DNA from: Erinaceus europaeus
Lineage: Eukaryota; Chordata; Mammalia; Eulipotyphla; Erinaceidae
Assembly (NCBI RefSeq): GCF_950295315.1
Contig: NC_080164.1
Location: 15,306,427-15,370,426, forward strand
DNA: 64,000 nucleotides
Direction of reading: 5' to 3'
Shown: piece by piece, positions 12,089 to 21,561 of the stretch
How the letters are laid out: every line of letters begins with the position of its first letter
Numbering within the stretch: the first letter of the stretch is position 1
Program-made: the position numbers and the translations under genes
Notes under the pieces: generated by a model
The model's database searches: none
The model's input: only the letters and a program-made list of their open reading frames with translations
What the model was told of the DNA's origin: nothing

Positions 12089-12567
12089 GACATAATAGCT
12101 GAGAACTTCCCTAGTCTAGACAACATCAAAGACATAAAGGTTCAAGAAGCCCAGAGGGTCCCAAACAGAATTAAACCAGACTGAAAGACACCAAGACATA
12201 TCATACTTAGAATGGAAAGGAATAAGGATAAAGAAAGGATCCTGAAGGCTGCAAGAGAAAAACAAAGAGTCACCTACAGAGAAAAACCCATAAGATTAGC
12301 AGCAGACTTCTCCACACAAACACTACAGGCCAGAAGATAATGGCAAGATATCTATCGAGTGCTCAATGAGAAAGGCTTTCAGCCAAGACTACTGTATCCT
12401 GCAAGACTGTCATTCAGACTAGATGGAGGCATCAAAACCTTCTCAGACAAGCAACAGTTGAAGGAATCAACTATCACCAAGCCTGCCCTGAAAGAAGTTC
12501 TGAAAGGTCTCCTATAAACAGTCAGACAACCATAAATAGGCCCAGAACACTCTAAAAGTCTACAAGA

Positions 12568-13773
12568 ATGGCGCTAAAATATCTTCAATCTTTGATATCA
12601 ATAAATGTCAATGGTCTGAATTCACCTATTAAGAGACACAGAGTAGGAAAATGGATCAGAAAACACAACCCAACAATATGCTGTCTACAGGAAACCCACC
12701 TAACTCAACAAGACAAACACAGACTCAAAGTGAAAGGATGGAAAACTATCATACAGGCCAATGACCCACAAAAAAGGGCAGGAACAGCTTTTCTTGTATC
12801 TGACATGGATAGACTTTAAAATAGATAAGATTAAAAAAGATAGGAATGGACACTACTTAATGCTCAGAGGATCAGTCAATCAAGAGGACTTAACAATTAT
12901 TAACATTTATGCACCCAATGAGAAGCCATCTAAATACATCAAACTTCTACTGAAAGAGCTACAGCAATATATTAACAGCAACACAGTCATAGTAGGGGGC
13001 TTCAACACCCACTCTCTCAACTTGACAGATCATCCAGGAAGAAAATTAATAAAGACATAAGGGAGCTAAATGAGCAGATAGATAAACTAGAACTATTGGG
13101 AGAGTCAGGCGGTAGCACAGCAGGTTAAGCATACCATGGTGCAAAGCACAGGACTGGAGTAAGGATCCCGGTTCAAGCCCCCGGCTCCCCACTTGCAGGG
13201 GAGTCCCTTTACAGGCAGTGAAGCAGGTCTGCATGTGTCTGTCTTTCTCTCCCCCTCTCTGTCTTCTCCTCCTCTCTCCATTTCTCTCTGTCTTATCCAA
13301 CGATGACAACAATAATAACTACAACAATAAAACAACAAGGGCGACAAAAGAGAAAATAAATATTTTTTAAAAAACTAGAACTATTGGACATTTTCAGAGT
13401 CATTCATCCCAAGAAAGTGGAATACACATTTTACTCAAGTTCACATGGGCCATTCTCAAGGATAGACCATATGTTAGGCCACAAAGACAGCATCAGCCAA
13501 TTCAAAAGCATTGAAATCATCCCAAGCATCATCTCAGACCACAGTGGAACTAAACTAACATTTAACAATCAACAAAAGATTAGTAACAGTCCCAAAATAT
13601 GGAAGCTCATCAGTACACTCCTTGACAACTTCTGGGTCAAAGAGGAAATCAAGGAAGAAATCAAAATGTTTCGAGAGTTCAATAAAAATGAAGACACAAG
13701 CTATCAAAATATTTGGGGCGCAGCTAAGGCAGTACTGAGAGGGAAGTTCATAGCCATACATGCACACATTTGA
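12568..13773 (+). pseudogene. L1 ORF2 endonuclease remnant
   Basis: The first block (12568-12819) holds the endonuclease motifs INVNGLNSP and CCLQETH. A frameshift near 12810 moves to LRGSVNQEDLTIINIYAPN. After the inserted SINE comes [11 protein letters not shown] and SDHSGTKL, the catalytic SDH motif. The reverse transcriptase is absent. Frameshifts and the insertion make it inactive. Confidence 0.85.
13100..13371 (+). mobile_element. SINE-A inserted in L1 ORF2
   Basis: Flanked by the perfect 16-bp repeat aaactagaactattgg (13084-13099, 13372-13387), so the L1 is older. Confidence 0.95.
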
Positions 13774-13807
13774 AACAAGAAAAAACACAAAACAGCTGCT
13801 AACTAGG

Positions 13808-13898
13808 CTGAGTTGCCAAATGTGTGTGACCCAGGTTTGAGCCCAGTGCCTGCTGCAATGGAAGGAAGCTTCAGTGTGTGGTCTCTCTCTCTCTTTTT
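13808..13898 (+). mobile_element. SINE-E fragment
   Basis: Body 'gacccaggtttgagcccagt' and CTTCAGTGTGTGGTCTCTCT. Confidence 0.7.
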
Positions 13899-14092
13899 AA
13901 AGTTGTTTTATTATCTTTATTTACTGGATAAAGACAGCCAGAAATCCAAGGAGTAGGGGAAGATAGAGAGGGAAACAGAAAGAGAGACACTCACAAAGCT
14001 TTCTCCCTGAAGGTGAGGGCTGGGGGCTTGAACTTGGGTCCTTGTGCACTGTAACGTGCGCTCAACCAGGTGCACGGCCACCCGGCCCCTTT
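13899..14092 (-). mobile_element. SINE-B
   Basis: TTATCTTTATTTACTGGATA tail and head ending ggccacccggcccc. Confidence 0.9.
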
Positions 14093-14204
14093 GGACTCTC
14101 TTTGTCTCTAAAACAAAACACCAAAAACCGTATCGTATTCTGTATTTTAGTGTGCTGTTGGCTTGTTAATTCTTTTTAAAAAATTATTTATTTATTTATT
14201 TCCC

Positions 14205-14558
14205 TGGCAGTCCCTATTCGAGCGCCATTTGCTGGGCTAGCTTTGCAGGCGGGAGACAGATGACCAGGGACTCATGGCTGAGCTGGAAACGCAGTTCAAT
14301 CTTTATTGACGATCAGGGATGCAGTTCAACAATCTAATCTCTTCTAATCTCTCTTCATTAGAAAGCCCTGTCTTTTATATCTCCTGAGGCGGAAGTGTCA
14401 GGAAGAGGAAGTACGTAGGATAGGGGGTGGGGAGAAGGAAAATAGCGCCGAACCAGTGGGGATCAAACCAATGAGAACAATGACTATGTAAATAGACCAC
14501 AGCCTCAAGCAATGCAACAGAAGGGGTCTTAGAAGCAGAATTTAGAAGCATACCAACA
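14205..14558 (-). mobile_element. Solo ERV LTR (class II-like) with PBS-like end
   Basis: A 354-bp insertion in a SINE-A copy, flanked by 6-bp duplications tttccc (14199-14204, 14559-14564). The minus strand starts TGTTGGTATGC and ends GGGACTGCCA. A TATAAAAG box (14372-14379) is followed by AATAAA (14302-14307), in the right order for U3-R. The 6-bp duplication suggests class II (ERVK/IAP-like). No internal retroviral sequence remains. Its last 23 nt include a lysine-tRNA primer-binding-site-like 18-mer, which should lie outside an LTR. Confidence 0.85.
14210..14227 (-). other. tRNA-Lys3 primer-binding-site-like 18-mer at the LTR end
   Basis: On the minus strand TGGCGCTCGAATAGGGAC differs from the standard Lys3 primer-binding site at two positions, both C to T. 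It is followed by TGCCA and then the target-site duplication. Confidence 0.7.
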
Positions 14559-14999
14559 TTTCCCCTTTTGTTGCCCTTGTTGTTTTATTGTAGCTATTTA
14601 TTGTTGTTGTTACTGATGTCGTTGTTGGACAGACAAATGGAGAAAGGAGGGGAAGACAGAGAGGGGGAGAGAAAGAGAGACACCTGCAGACCTCCTTCAC
14701 CGCCTGTGAAGCGACTTCCCTGCAAGTGGGGAGCCAGGGCTCGAACCGGGATCCCTAAGCTGGTCCTTGCGCTTTGCACCACGTGCGCTTAACCCGCTGC
14801 ACTGCCGCCCAACTCCCTGGTTTGCTAATTCTGTCTTCCCCTCAGGAAGGCCTCTTTTACTCTTCAGCACACATTTAGGGTTTAAACTTGTGTCACTGAT
14901 GAGGGAATTTGTTCCTCTGTGATAATTTTTTTTAAAGTGCCAACCAGATGTTCAATAATAGAGGAGTAGGTAAAAAAAAAACCCTGTGATATATATATA

Positions 15000-15053
15000 T
15001 ATCCTGCAAGTGGGGAGCTGGGGCTCGAACTGGGATCCTTAGACTGGTCCTTG
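15000..15053 (-). mobile_element. SINE-A head fragment
   Basis: CCTGCAAGTGGGGAGCTGGG to GGTCCTTG, after a TA run at 14988-15002. Confidence 0.75.
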
Positions 15054-15352
15054 TTGGGGGGTGGGGTGGTAGCAAGTGCAAGGACCGGTGTAAGGATCCT
15101 GATTTGAACCTCTGGCTCCCCACCTGCAGGGGAGTCACTTCACAGGTGGTGAAGCAGGTCTGCAGGTGTCTTTCTCTCCCCCTCTCTGTCTTCCCCTCCT
15201 CTTTCAGTTTCTCTCTGTCCTATCTAACAACCACAACAGCAATAACAATAACAAGAACAACAAAATGGAAAACATAGCCTCCAGAAGCAATGGATTCGTA
15301 GTGTAGGCACCGGGCCCCAGTGACACCTTGGAGGGAAAAAAAAAAAAACACT
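15054..15352 (+). mobile_element. SINE-AL
   Basis: Short head, body, GCCTCCAGAAGCAATGG extension and poly(A). Confidence 0.9.
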
Positions 15353-15445
15353 AAGCAAAGAGCAGGAAGATAGCTGGCAGGGCTGGTGCCTTGTTATAGG
15401 TGCAGTTCAGCTATGAACCCAGCACCGTATAGAAGAACCGCAGCG

Positions 15446-15745
15446 GGAGTCAGGCTGTAGCGCAGCAGGTTAAGCGCAGGTGGCACAAAGCGCAAGGACC
15501 GGCATAAGGATCCTGGTTTGAGCCCCCGGCTCCCCACCTGCAGGGGAGTCCCTTCACAAGTGGTGAAGCAGGTCTGCAGGTGTCTGTCTTTCTCCCCCCA
15601 CCCCCATCTTCCCCTCCTTTCTCGATTTCTCTCTGTCCTATCCAACAACAGTAACAATGGAAAAAAAGATGGCTGCCAGGAGCAGTGGGTTTGTAGTCTG
15701 GCACCGAGCCCTAGCTATAACCTTGGAGGCACAACAAAACAAAGA
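15446..15745 (+). mobile_element. SINE-AL
   Basis: Head gggagtcaggctgtagcgca; extension GGCTGCCAGGAGCAGTGG; A-rich end. Confidence 0.93.
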
Positions 15746-16201
15746 GAAAAGACATTTGACTGTTTCTGCTACTGGGAGTTTCTCTTAGGCTATCTTTCAG
15801 ATATTAGATACAATTTAATAATCTTTCATCGCTAATATTTCCCCTAATATTTCCGCCAATTAGCCTTCTCAAGAGCCCAGCTTTCTGCCCTTGTATCATT
15901 AAGTCTTTCTCCTTGTTCATTTCTTTTTCTTTGATGAAGAATGCGCCTGATGCTTTTACATCAAAGTGTTAATAAGCACAGAGATTGCAGGTGTCATGGA
16001 GAATAACCACGTGTTCCCTTTATCCTGATCCCCCACCCCACCCAGTGGGGTCAGTCATTGTGGCCTCTATAGACAATACTGAATTTTCTTTATCCTGGAC
16101 CCTATGGTCAGCTCAGTATCTTACCATCAATCTGAATGGACTATTTGTTGTAATCTGTTCCAAGGTGGACTCTTTTCTTTTAGGGAATTACAATTTTAGT
16201 T

Positions 16202-16240
<39 letters not shown>

Positions 16241-16544
16241 GGGAGAGGGAGAGAGAGAGAGAAATAGAGACAGAAAGATACAGAGAGATTCTCCTAAAGT
16301 GTATAGATGTATACTACCCTAGCCCGCTCACCTTCTACCTGGAGGCTTTTTGCATGCTAGCTGAATAGAATGCTCAGCCCCTCACCCCCCAAACTGGAGG
16401 TTTCCTGCATTTCCCCAGTGGGCTCAACCTCCACCCAGAGGTTTCTTGTTCACTGACAGCAGCTCAACTGGTAAATCTTGCAAGCTGTGTCCCAGACCAC
16501 TCAACCTCTGCTCAGACGTTTCTTGAGTGAATGTTCAACCCCCT
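15746..16544. other. Unique DNA with TA and GA microsatellites
   Basis: A TA run at about 16207-16238 followed by GAGA repeats to 16262. The rest is AT-rich unique sequence. Confidence 0.65.
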
Positions 16545-16662
16545 CAAACTGGAGCATGCTAAACTTTGGCTTCTGGTGGTACTGGGGTTTGAACCTGGGA
16601 TCTTTGGTGTCTCAGGCATGAAGGTCTTTCTGCAGAACCACTATGCTATCTCCCTGACTCAT
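16545..16662 (-). mobile_element. SINE-D
   Basis: GGTACTGGGGTTTGAACCTG and ACTATGCTATCTCCCTGAC. Confidence 0.85.
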
Positions 16663-16987
16663 GCCTCTTCTCATGAAGAGCAGCTCATCTCTGTGCCTCA
16701 CTGCATGAAGCTGTAGTTCATTCATGCCTCATGTCCAAACTGCCTAAATTTAGGACACTGGGCAGAGTCCTTTCCTGGCACAGCCACTGGCACAGAGCAC
16801 CAGGATGGAGCCAGAAGCAGGCTTTCCTGGAGCTGAGCAGGCCCCGCCACCCCCCAGTGTCTGATACAGAGACCATAGTAAGACGACTTGCTCCATCCTG
16901 AGCAGGGATTGCCTGGAAGGGGCTTTTAGAAGGAAGAATGTTCTTACACCTTATCAACTAATCCTAATAAAACATCGCTTTCCACAT
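16663..16987. other. Unique intergenic DNA
   Basis: No feature recognised. Confidence 0.5.
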
Positions 16988-17198
16988 TAAAAAAATTAAA
17001 TTATCTTTATTTATTTGATAGAGACGGCCAGAAATGGAAAGGAGGGGGAGATAGGGAGGGAGAGAGACAGAGAGACACCAACAACCTTGCTTCACCACTT
17101 GTGAAACTTTCCCCCTGCAGGTGGGGACTGGTGGCTTGAACCCAAGTCCTTGTGCACTGTACTGTGTGATCAGCCAGATGCGCCCCCACCCGGCCCCT
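16988..17198 (-). mobile_element. SINE-B
   Basis: TTATCTTTATTTATTTGATA start; head ending cacccggcccc. Confidence 0.93.
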
Positions 17199-17375
17199 GC
17201 CCTTGACCTTTTGTAAAACCGGGGCGCCCTGTTGGAGCTCATGGGAAACGGGAGCAGCTGTTGGTCAACAAGCAACACTCTCGTCTCGGGGCTTTTCTGT
17301 TTGCTCCTTGCTAGCCAGGAGGGAGACACTTTGCCTTAATTTTCCACTAAGATGAGTCTCTTCCTCTTTATTTAT

Positions 17376-17544
17376 TTATTTTAAAGAATTTATTTATTTA
17401 TTCACGAGAAAGACAGGCAGAGAGAGAAGAGAGAGAGAGAGAAAGAAGCAGACATCACCCTGGCACATGTGCTGCCTGGGATTGAACTCTGGACCTCATG
17501 ATTGAGAAGACAATGCTTTATCCACTGTGCCACCTCCGGAACCA
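17376..17544 (-). mobile_element. SINE-C
   Basis: Body 'cagacatcaccctggcacat', head ending gtgccacctccggaacc. Confidence 0.92.
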
Positions 17545-17778
17545 CTATTTATTTGTTTATTTATTTATTTTAAAACTTTACTATTTTACTTGATAGGACA
17601 GAGGGAAAAAATAAGAGGAGGGGAGATCAAGAGGTAGAGAAAAAGGGAGACACCCGCAGTCCTGCTTTACTGCCTGTGAAGCTTCCCCCCTGCAGGTGGA
17701 GGCTAGGGCTTGAACCCGGGGGTCCAGACCCTGCACATGGTAATGTGTGTGCTCGACTGGGTGCCCCACCTGCCCTCC
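17545..17778 (-). mobile_element. SINE-B
   Basis: ATTT-rich start, GATAGGACAGAGGG, head ending gggtgccccacctgcc. It abuts the preceding SINE-C. Confidence 0.88.
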
Positions 17779-17807
17779 CCACTGTCTGTTTTAAAGCAGA
17801 GACCTTT

Positions 17808-17920
17808 GGGCCAGAGAAATAGCTCACTCGGATTGTGTGCTGCTCTGTCATGTGTTCGACCCAGGGCTGAGCCCAGTGTCCAGGGCACTGAAGGCAGTTT
17901 TGGTGCTGTGGTCTTTTACC
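17808..17920 (+). mobile_element. SINE-E
   Basis: Head gggccagagaaatagctcac; its end seeds the CA minisatellite. Confidence 0.8.
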
Positions 17921-18546
17921 ACACACATGCACACATGCACACAAGCACACACATGCACACACGCACACAAGCACACACATACGCGCAATACACACATGCA
18001 CACAAGCACACACAAGCACACACGCGCGCACACACCCACACACATACACATGCGCACACATGCACACATGCACACAAGCAAACACACATGCACACATGCA
18101 CACAAGCACACACACAGGCACACACACATGCACACACGCACACATGCACACAAGCACACACACAGGCACATGCACGCACACACACCCACATGCACACACA
18201 TGCGCGCACATACACAATGCACACATGCACACAAGCACACACACACGCACACATGCACACAAGCACACACACAGGCACACACACATGCGCATACACCCAC
18301 ACGCACACACATGCGTGCACATACACAATGCACACATGCACACAAGCGCACACACACAGGCACACACGCACACATGCACACACAGAGGCACACACGCGCG
18401 CGCACACACCCACACGCACACACATGCGCACACATACACACATGCGCACACATACACACATGCACACACGTGCACATGCACGCACACACACAAACACACA
18501 CACACGCACACACACATACACACACGCACACACACATACACACACA
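17921..18546. repeat. CA-based minisatellite, 626 bp
   Basis: Irregular units such as CACACATGCACACAAG, with GC interruptions, almost entirely alternating purine and pyrimidine. Longer repeats (CACATGCACACAAGCACACACACAGG type) recur. Prone to Z-DNA. Histidine/threonine-rich and cysteine/valine-rich open frames across it are artefacts. Confidence 0.96.
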
Positions 18547-18802
18547 CCTCTGCCCCAAAACAACAGTGACATCTGGGATTGAACCTGGGGGGTTTCTCCT
18601 CTTTAAGCATCTGGTCGACTTCTTGTTTTTGTTTTGTTTTTCTTTTACTCTGAAACTAGCAGGATGGCCACAGCTTGCTGTCTGATAACATCTGAAATGA
18701 AATAAATCTGAAGGCACTTTTCATCTTAATTTCTCTCAGCCACAGAAGACTTTGCTTTCTCTTCCCTAGTACAAATGGTTAGGTGGGCTACTTCTGTTAA
18801 TT

Positions 18803-19018
18803 CTTTAAAATTTTTTTTATTATTATTTATTGGATAGAGACAGCTGAAAGTGGAGATGGTAGGGGAAGACGGAGAGGGAGGGAGAAAGAGAGACACACTT
18901 GCAGCACTGCTTCACCACGCACAAAGACTTCCTCCTGCAGATGGGGACGGGGCTGGAACCCGGGTCCTTGCACATTGTAACATGTGCGCTCAACCAGGTG
19001 CACCACCACCCGGCCCCC
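18803..19018 (-). mobile_element. SINE-B
   Basis: ATTATTTATTGGATAGAGAC start; head ending ccaccacccggcccc. Confidence 0.94.
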
Positions 19019-19301
19019 ATCTGCTAATGCATCATATGAAAAATTGTTCTGGATGCATATATATAGTCACAGCATCTTTTAGAATAGTCAACTGATTAGA
19101 ATGTTAACTGCTTGGCTTTGAGATTCACACTACTTAAAATGATTTGAATGCTACATACTATCCTGGACTAACTTGCTTCTGAAGATGTAGTAACACTTCA
19201 ATTATAAACATAAAAAGTAAAGAAAATAGAACCATTTCTTCAGGCTAATATGGAAACTTGAATTTTGTTTAATGTTAGAGGTTAAATTCTTTTTTTTTTT
19301 A

Positions 19302-19660
19302 AAGAGCACTTCTTTCTTTCCTTCTTTCTTTATTTCTTTTTTCCTTTCTTGCTTTCTTTCTTTCTTGCCTCCAGGGTTATTGCTAGGGCTCGGTGCCTGC
19401 ACTATGAATCCACTGCTCCTGGAAGCCATTTTTTTCCCATTGTTGTTGCTATTATTGTTGTTGTTGGATAGGACAGAGAAAAACTGAGAGGGGGGAAGAC
19501 AGAGGGGGAAAGAAAGATAGACACCTGCAGGCCTGCTTCACCAATTGTGAAGCGACCCTACCCCGCAGGTGGGGAGCTGGGGGCTCAAACCAGGATCTTT
19601 GTGAAAGTTCTTGCACTTCGCACTATGTGTGCTTAACCTGCTGCACTACCACCTGGCCCC
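19302..19660 (-). mobile_element. SINE-AL, TTTC tail
   Basis: TTTC/TTCC repeats, cctccagggttattgctagg, head ending ctaccacctggcccc. Confidence 0.93.
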
Positions 19661-20166
19661 CATAATAGACCATTTTAATAACCTATAGTGACTAAGCTGT
19701 AGGCGCAATCAGGATATTAATTGCAAAATCCAGCATCTTAAAAAGTCCTCAAAAAAAAAAGTCCTCAAAACACTTGTCTCTTTAGAAATAAACATTTACA
19801 TCTTATTCTTATACCTCTACCACCTAGAGAACTGTATTTCCTTTGCTACAATCAGTTTTTAAAGTCAGAGGGAAAAAAGTAACTGAAGTAACTGAAGTCC
19901 TAGAAAACAGAAATAAAAATTTAAACCATCCAATAAAGCAGGAAGCAGGAAGAGGGGTGGGGAGAAACCTTTACAAAGTAAACCTACAGAAAAAAGGAGC
20001 CCTTCTTCAAAATGTCATAACTCCCTCCCCGGGGTGATCGAAGTATGGCACTTGCAGGTGGTCAAGTACGAGGCTGTGTGCCTTGCTGGCTGTATTGTGG
20101 TCTGCGGTCCGACAGACGTTGACACGCGCCAGTGTGCCCACCAGCTTTCTCATCCCTGCTCATGAT
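19661..20166. other. Unique intergenic DNA
   Basis: AT-rich; a small duplication aaaagtcctcaaaa near 19740-19770. Nothing else recognised. Confidence 0.5.
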
Positions 20167-20180
20167 CCTTGCTGTCTTTT

Positions 20181-20496
20181 TTTTTTTTTTTTTGCCTCCA
20201 GGGTTATTGCTGGGGCTCGGTGCCGGCACTATGAATCCACTGCTCCTGGAGGCCGTTTTTCCCATTTTGCTGCCCTTGTTATCATCATTGTTGTTGTTGG
20301 ATAAGACGGAGAGAAATTGAGAGGAGGGAAGACAGAGAGGAGGAGAGACAGACAGACACCTGCAGACCTGCTTCACCGCTTGTGAAGTGACCACCCCTGC
20401 AGGTGGGGAGCCAGGGGGCTCGAACCTGGATCCTCACACCGGTCCTTGCGCTTCGCGCCACGTGCGCTTAACCCGCTGCGCTACCGTCCGACCCTC
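20181..20496 (-). mobile_element. SINE-AL
   Basis: Flanked by ccttgctgtctttt (20167-20180, 20497-20510), perfect. Confidence 0.96.
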
Positions 20497-20510
20497 CCTT
20501 GCTGTCTTTT

Positions 20511-21194
20511 GGTTTTAATAGTGACAGAATGCACAGTGCAACTAAGCTGAGCAGAAAATGGGTGAAGATTCAGAGGAAGGGCTCTGGGTGGTGGTGGACT
20601 TTGAAGGAAACCTCAGGGCTGCATGGAAAGTCTTAGTCACCAGGACTCTTTCCTATGGCTGCTCTGCTTCGTCCTCTCAGCTGCAGTCAGGCTGGTCAGC
20701 CGCAGCAGGGCTCATGGTCGGTCCTACTGAGAGGCACTTTGTTTTTCTAGATCTGGTCTGGAAAGATCCCAGGGAGAGATGCCGACATTCAGCTGAGATA
20801 GCATTCGTGTCCTGTGGAGGAGAAGAGGCGGGTCGTGGGAGAAGCTGGCGGCTCCCCTCTGGAGCATGTGAGCAGTTTGGAGGGTAGACCAGCTCCCCGG
20901 GCAGGGCAGGGTCACGGCTGAGAAAGTATGTTTCTCTCCCTGGGCATCCAGCTCTTGCTCGAAGTCACAGAATCAGACCACCTCCTAGGCCGGGCCCTAC
21001 CAGGCTTTCCAGTTCGGTTTCACAGCAGACCAGAACAGCTCGTGGACTGGTGAGGATAACCTCCATGTTAACACGTGCAGGCCAGAGCCAGATGTCTGTC
21101 TGGGGGCGCAGCTGGTGCAGGACTCGACTGGCTTCTGGATCAGCACGTTTTCACACCGGAGACCAGTGTCTCCACAAATAAGCGCAGCCCACAG
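20511..21194. other. Unique DNA downstream of DNAJC27
   Basis: SINE-free; beyond the inferred cleavage site. No exon recognised. Confidence 0.5.
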
Positions 21195-21214
21195 ACCAGA
21201 GTTTGTGATCTTGC

Positions 21215-21220
21215 TTTATT
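21215..21220 (-). terminator. DNAJC27: Polyadenylation signal AATAAA for DNAJC27
   Basis: The minus strand reads ATAAAATAAAGCAAGATC, a canonical hexamer. It is followed about 45-65 nt later by a GT-rich stretch (GGAGACACTGGTCTCCGGTG). This is the only canonical hexamer I noticed between the stop codon and here on this strand; an ATTAAA variant lies near 22511. Confidence 0.75.
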
Positions 21221-21503
21221 TTATAAAAATACACAACTTAAATACATATGACACTCTCTATACAAGACAAACAGCCGTTTGAGCTAACATTTATAGTTAT
21301 TTCAACAGAAGGTAAATATGAGAATTACCTTGTAAGATCAGAGGGGTTCCTTAGAGACTGTTCCCAGTCTGAGGGGAGGACATTCTAGGAGGCTGATGTG
21401 GACAGCGAGCCCCAAGCCACCCAGGTCGGCTCACCATCAACGGTTCCTACTGCACAACTGGTTACCGCACTGCTAGTTAGGCAACGTCTCCACACGCACA
21501 CGT

Positions 21504-21561
21504 GAGCTTACGTCTTCTCTAGACGTCTAATGGAGCTTACGTCTTCTCTAGACGTCTAATG
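21504..21561. repeat. 29-bp tandem duplication in the 3' UTR
   Basis: Two adjacent copies with period 29 start at gagcttacg (21504 and 21533). Each contains the palindrome AGACGTCT and a nearby TACGTCTTC, so the transcript could form two small hairpins. Confidence 0.9.

Larger units (their letters stand above)
10930..13797 (+). mobile_element. L1 5' portion (5' UTR, ORF1, start of ORF2)
   Basis: Contains a probable 5' UTR, a broken ORF1 and the endonuclease part of ORF2, then stops abruptly at about 13797 without the 3' end or a poly(A). That is unusual for L1, which normally loses its 5' end. A SINE-A copy is inserted at 13100-13371. The left boundary is uncertain. Confidence 0.85.
14174..14822 (-). 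mobile_element. SINE-A split by the ERV LTR
   Basis: Parts at 14174-14204 and 14559-14822; outer repeats tgttaattct / tgctaattct (14164, 14823). Confidence 0.93.

Noticed and set aside
17627..18717. Long open frames rich in cysteine/valine or histidine/threonine on both strands
   Set aside because: They are translations of the CA minisatellite; stop codons are rare in alternating CA/TG sequence.
1..21190. ADCY3 exons expected by synteny
   Set aside because: No adenylate cyclase coding sequence or second CpG island is seen; the gene probably lies beyond the window.
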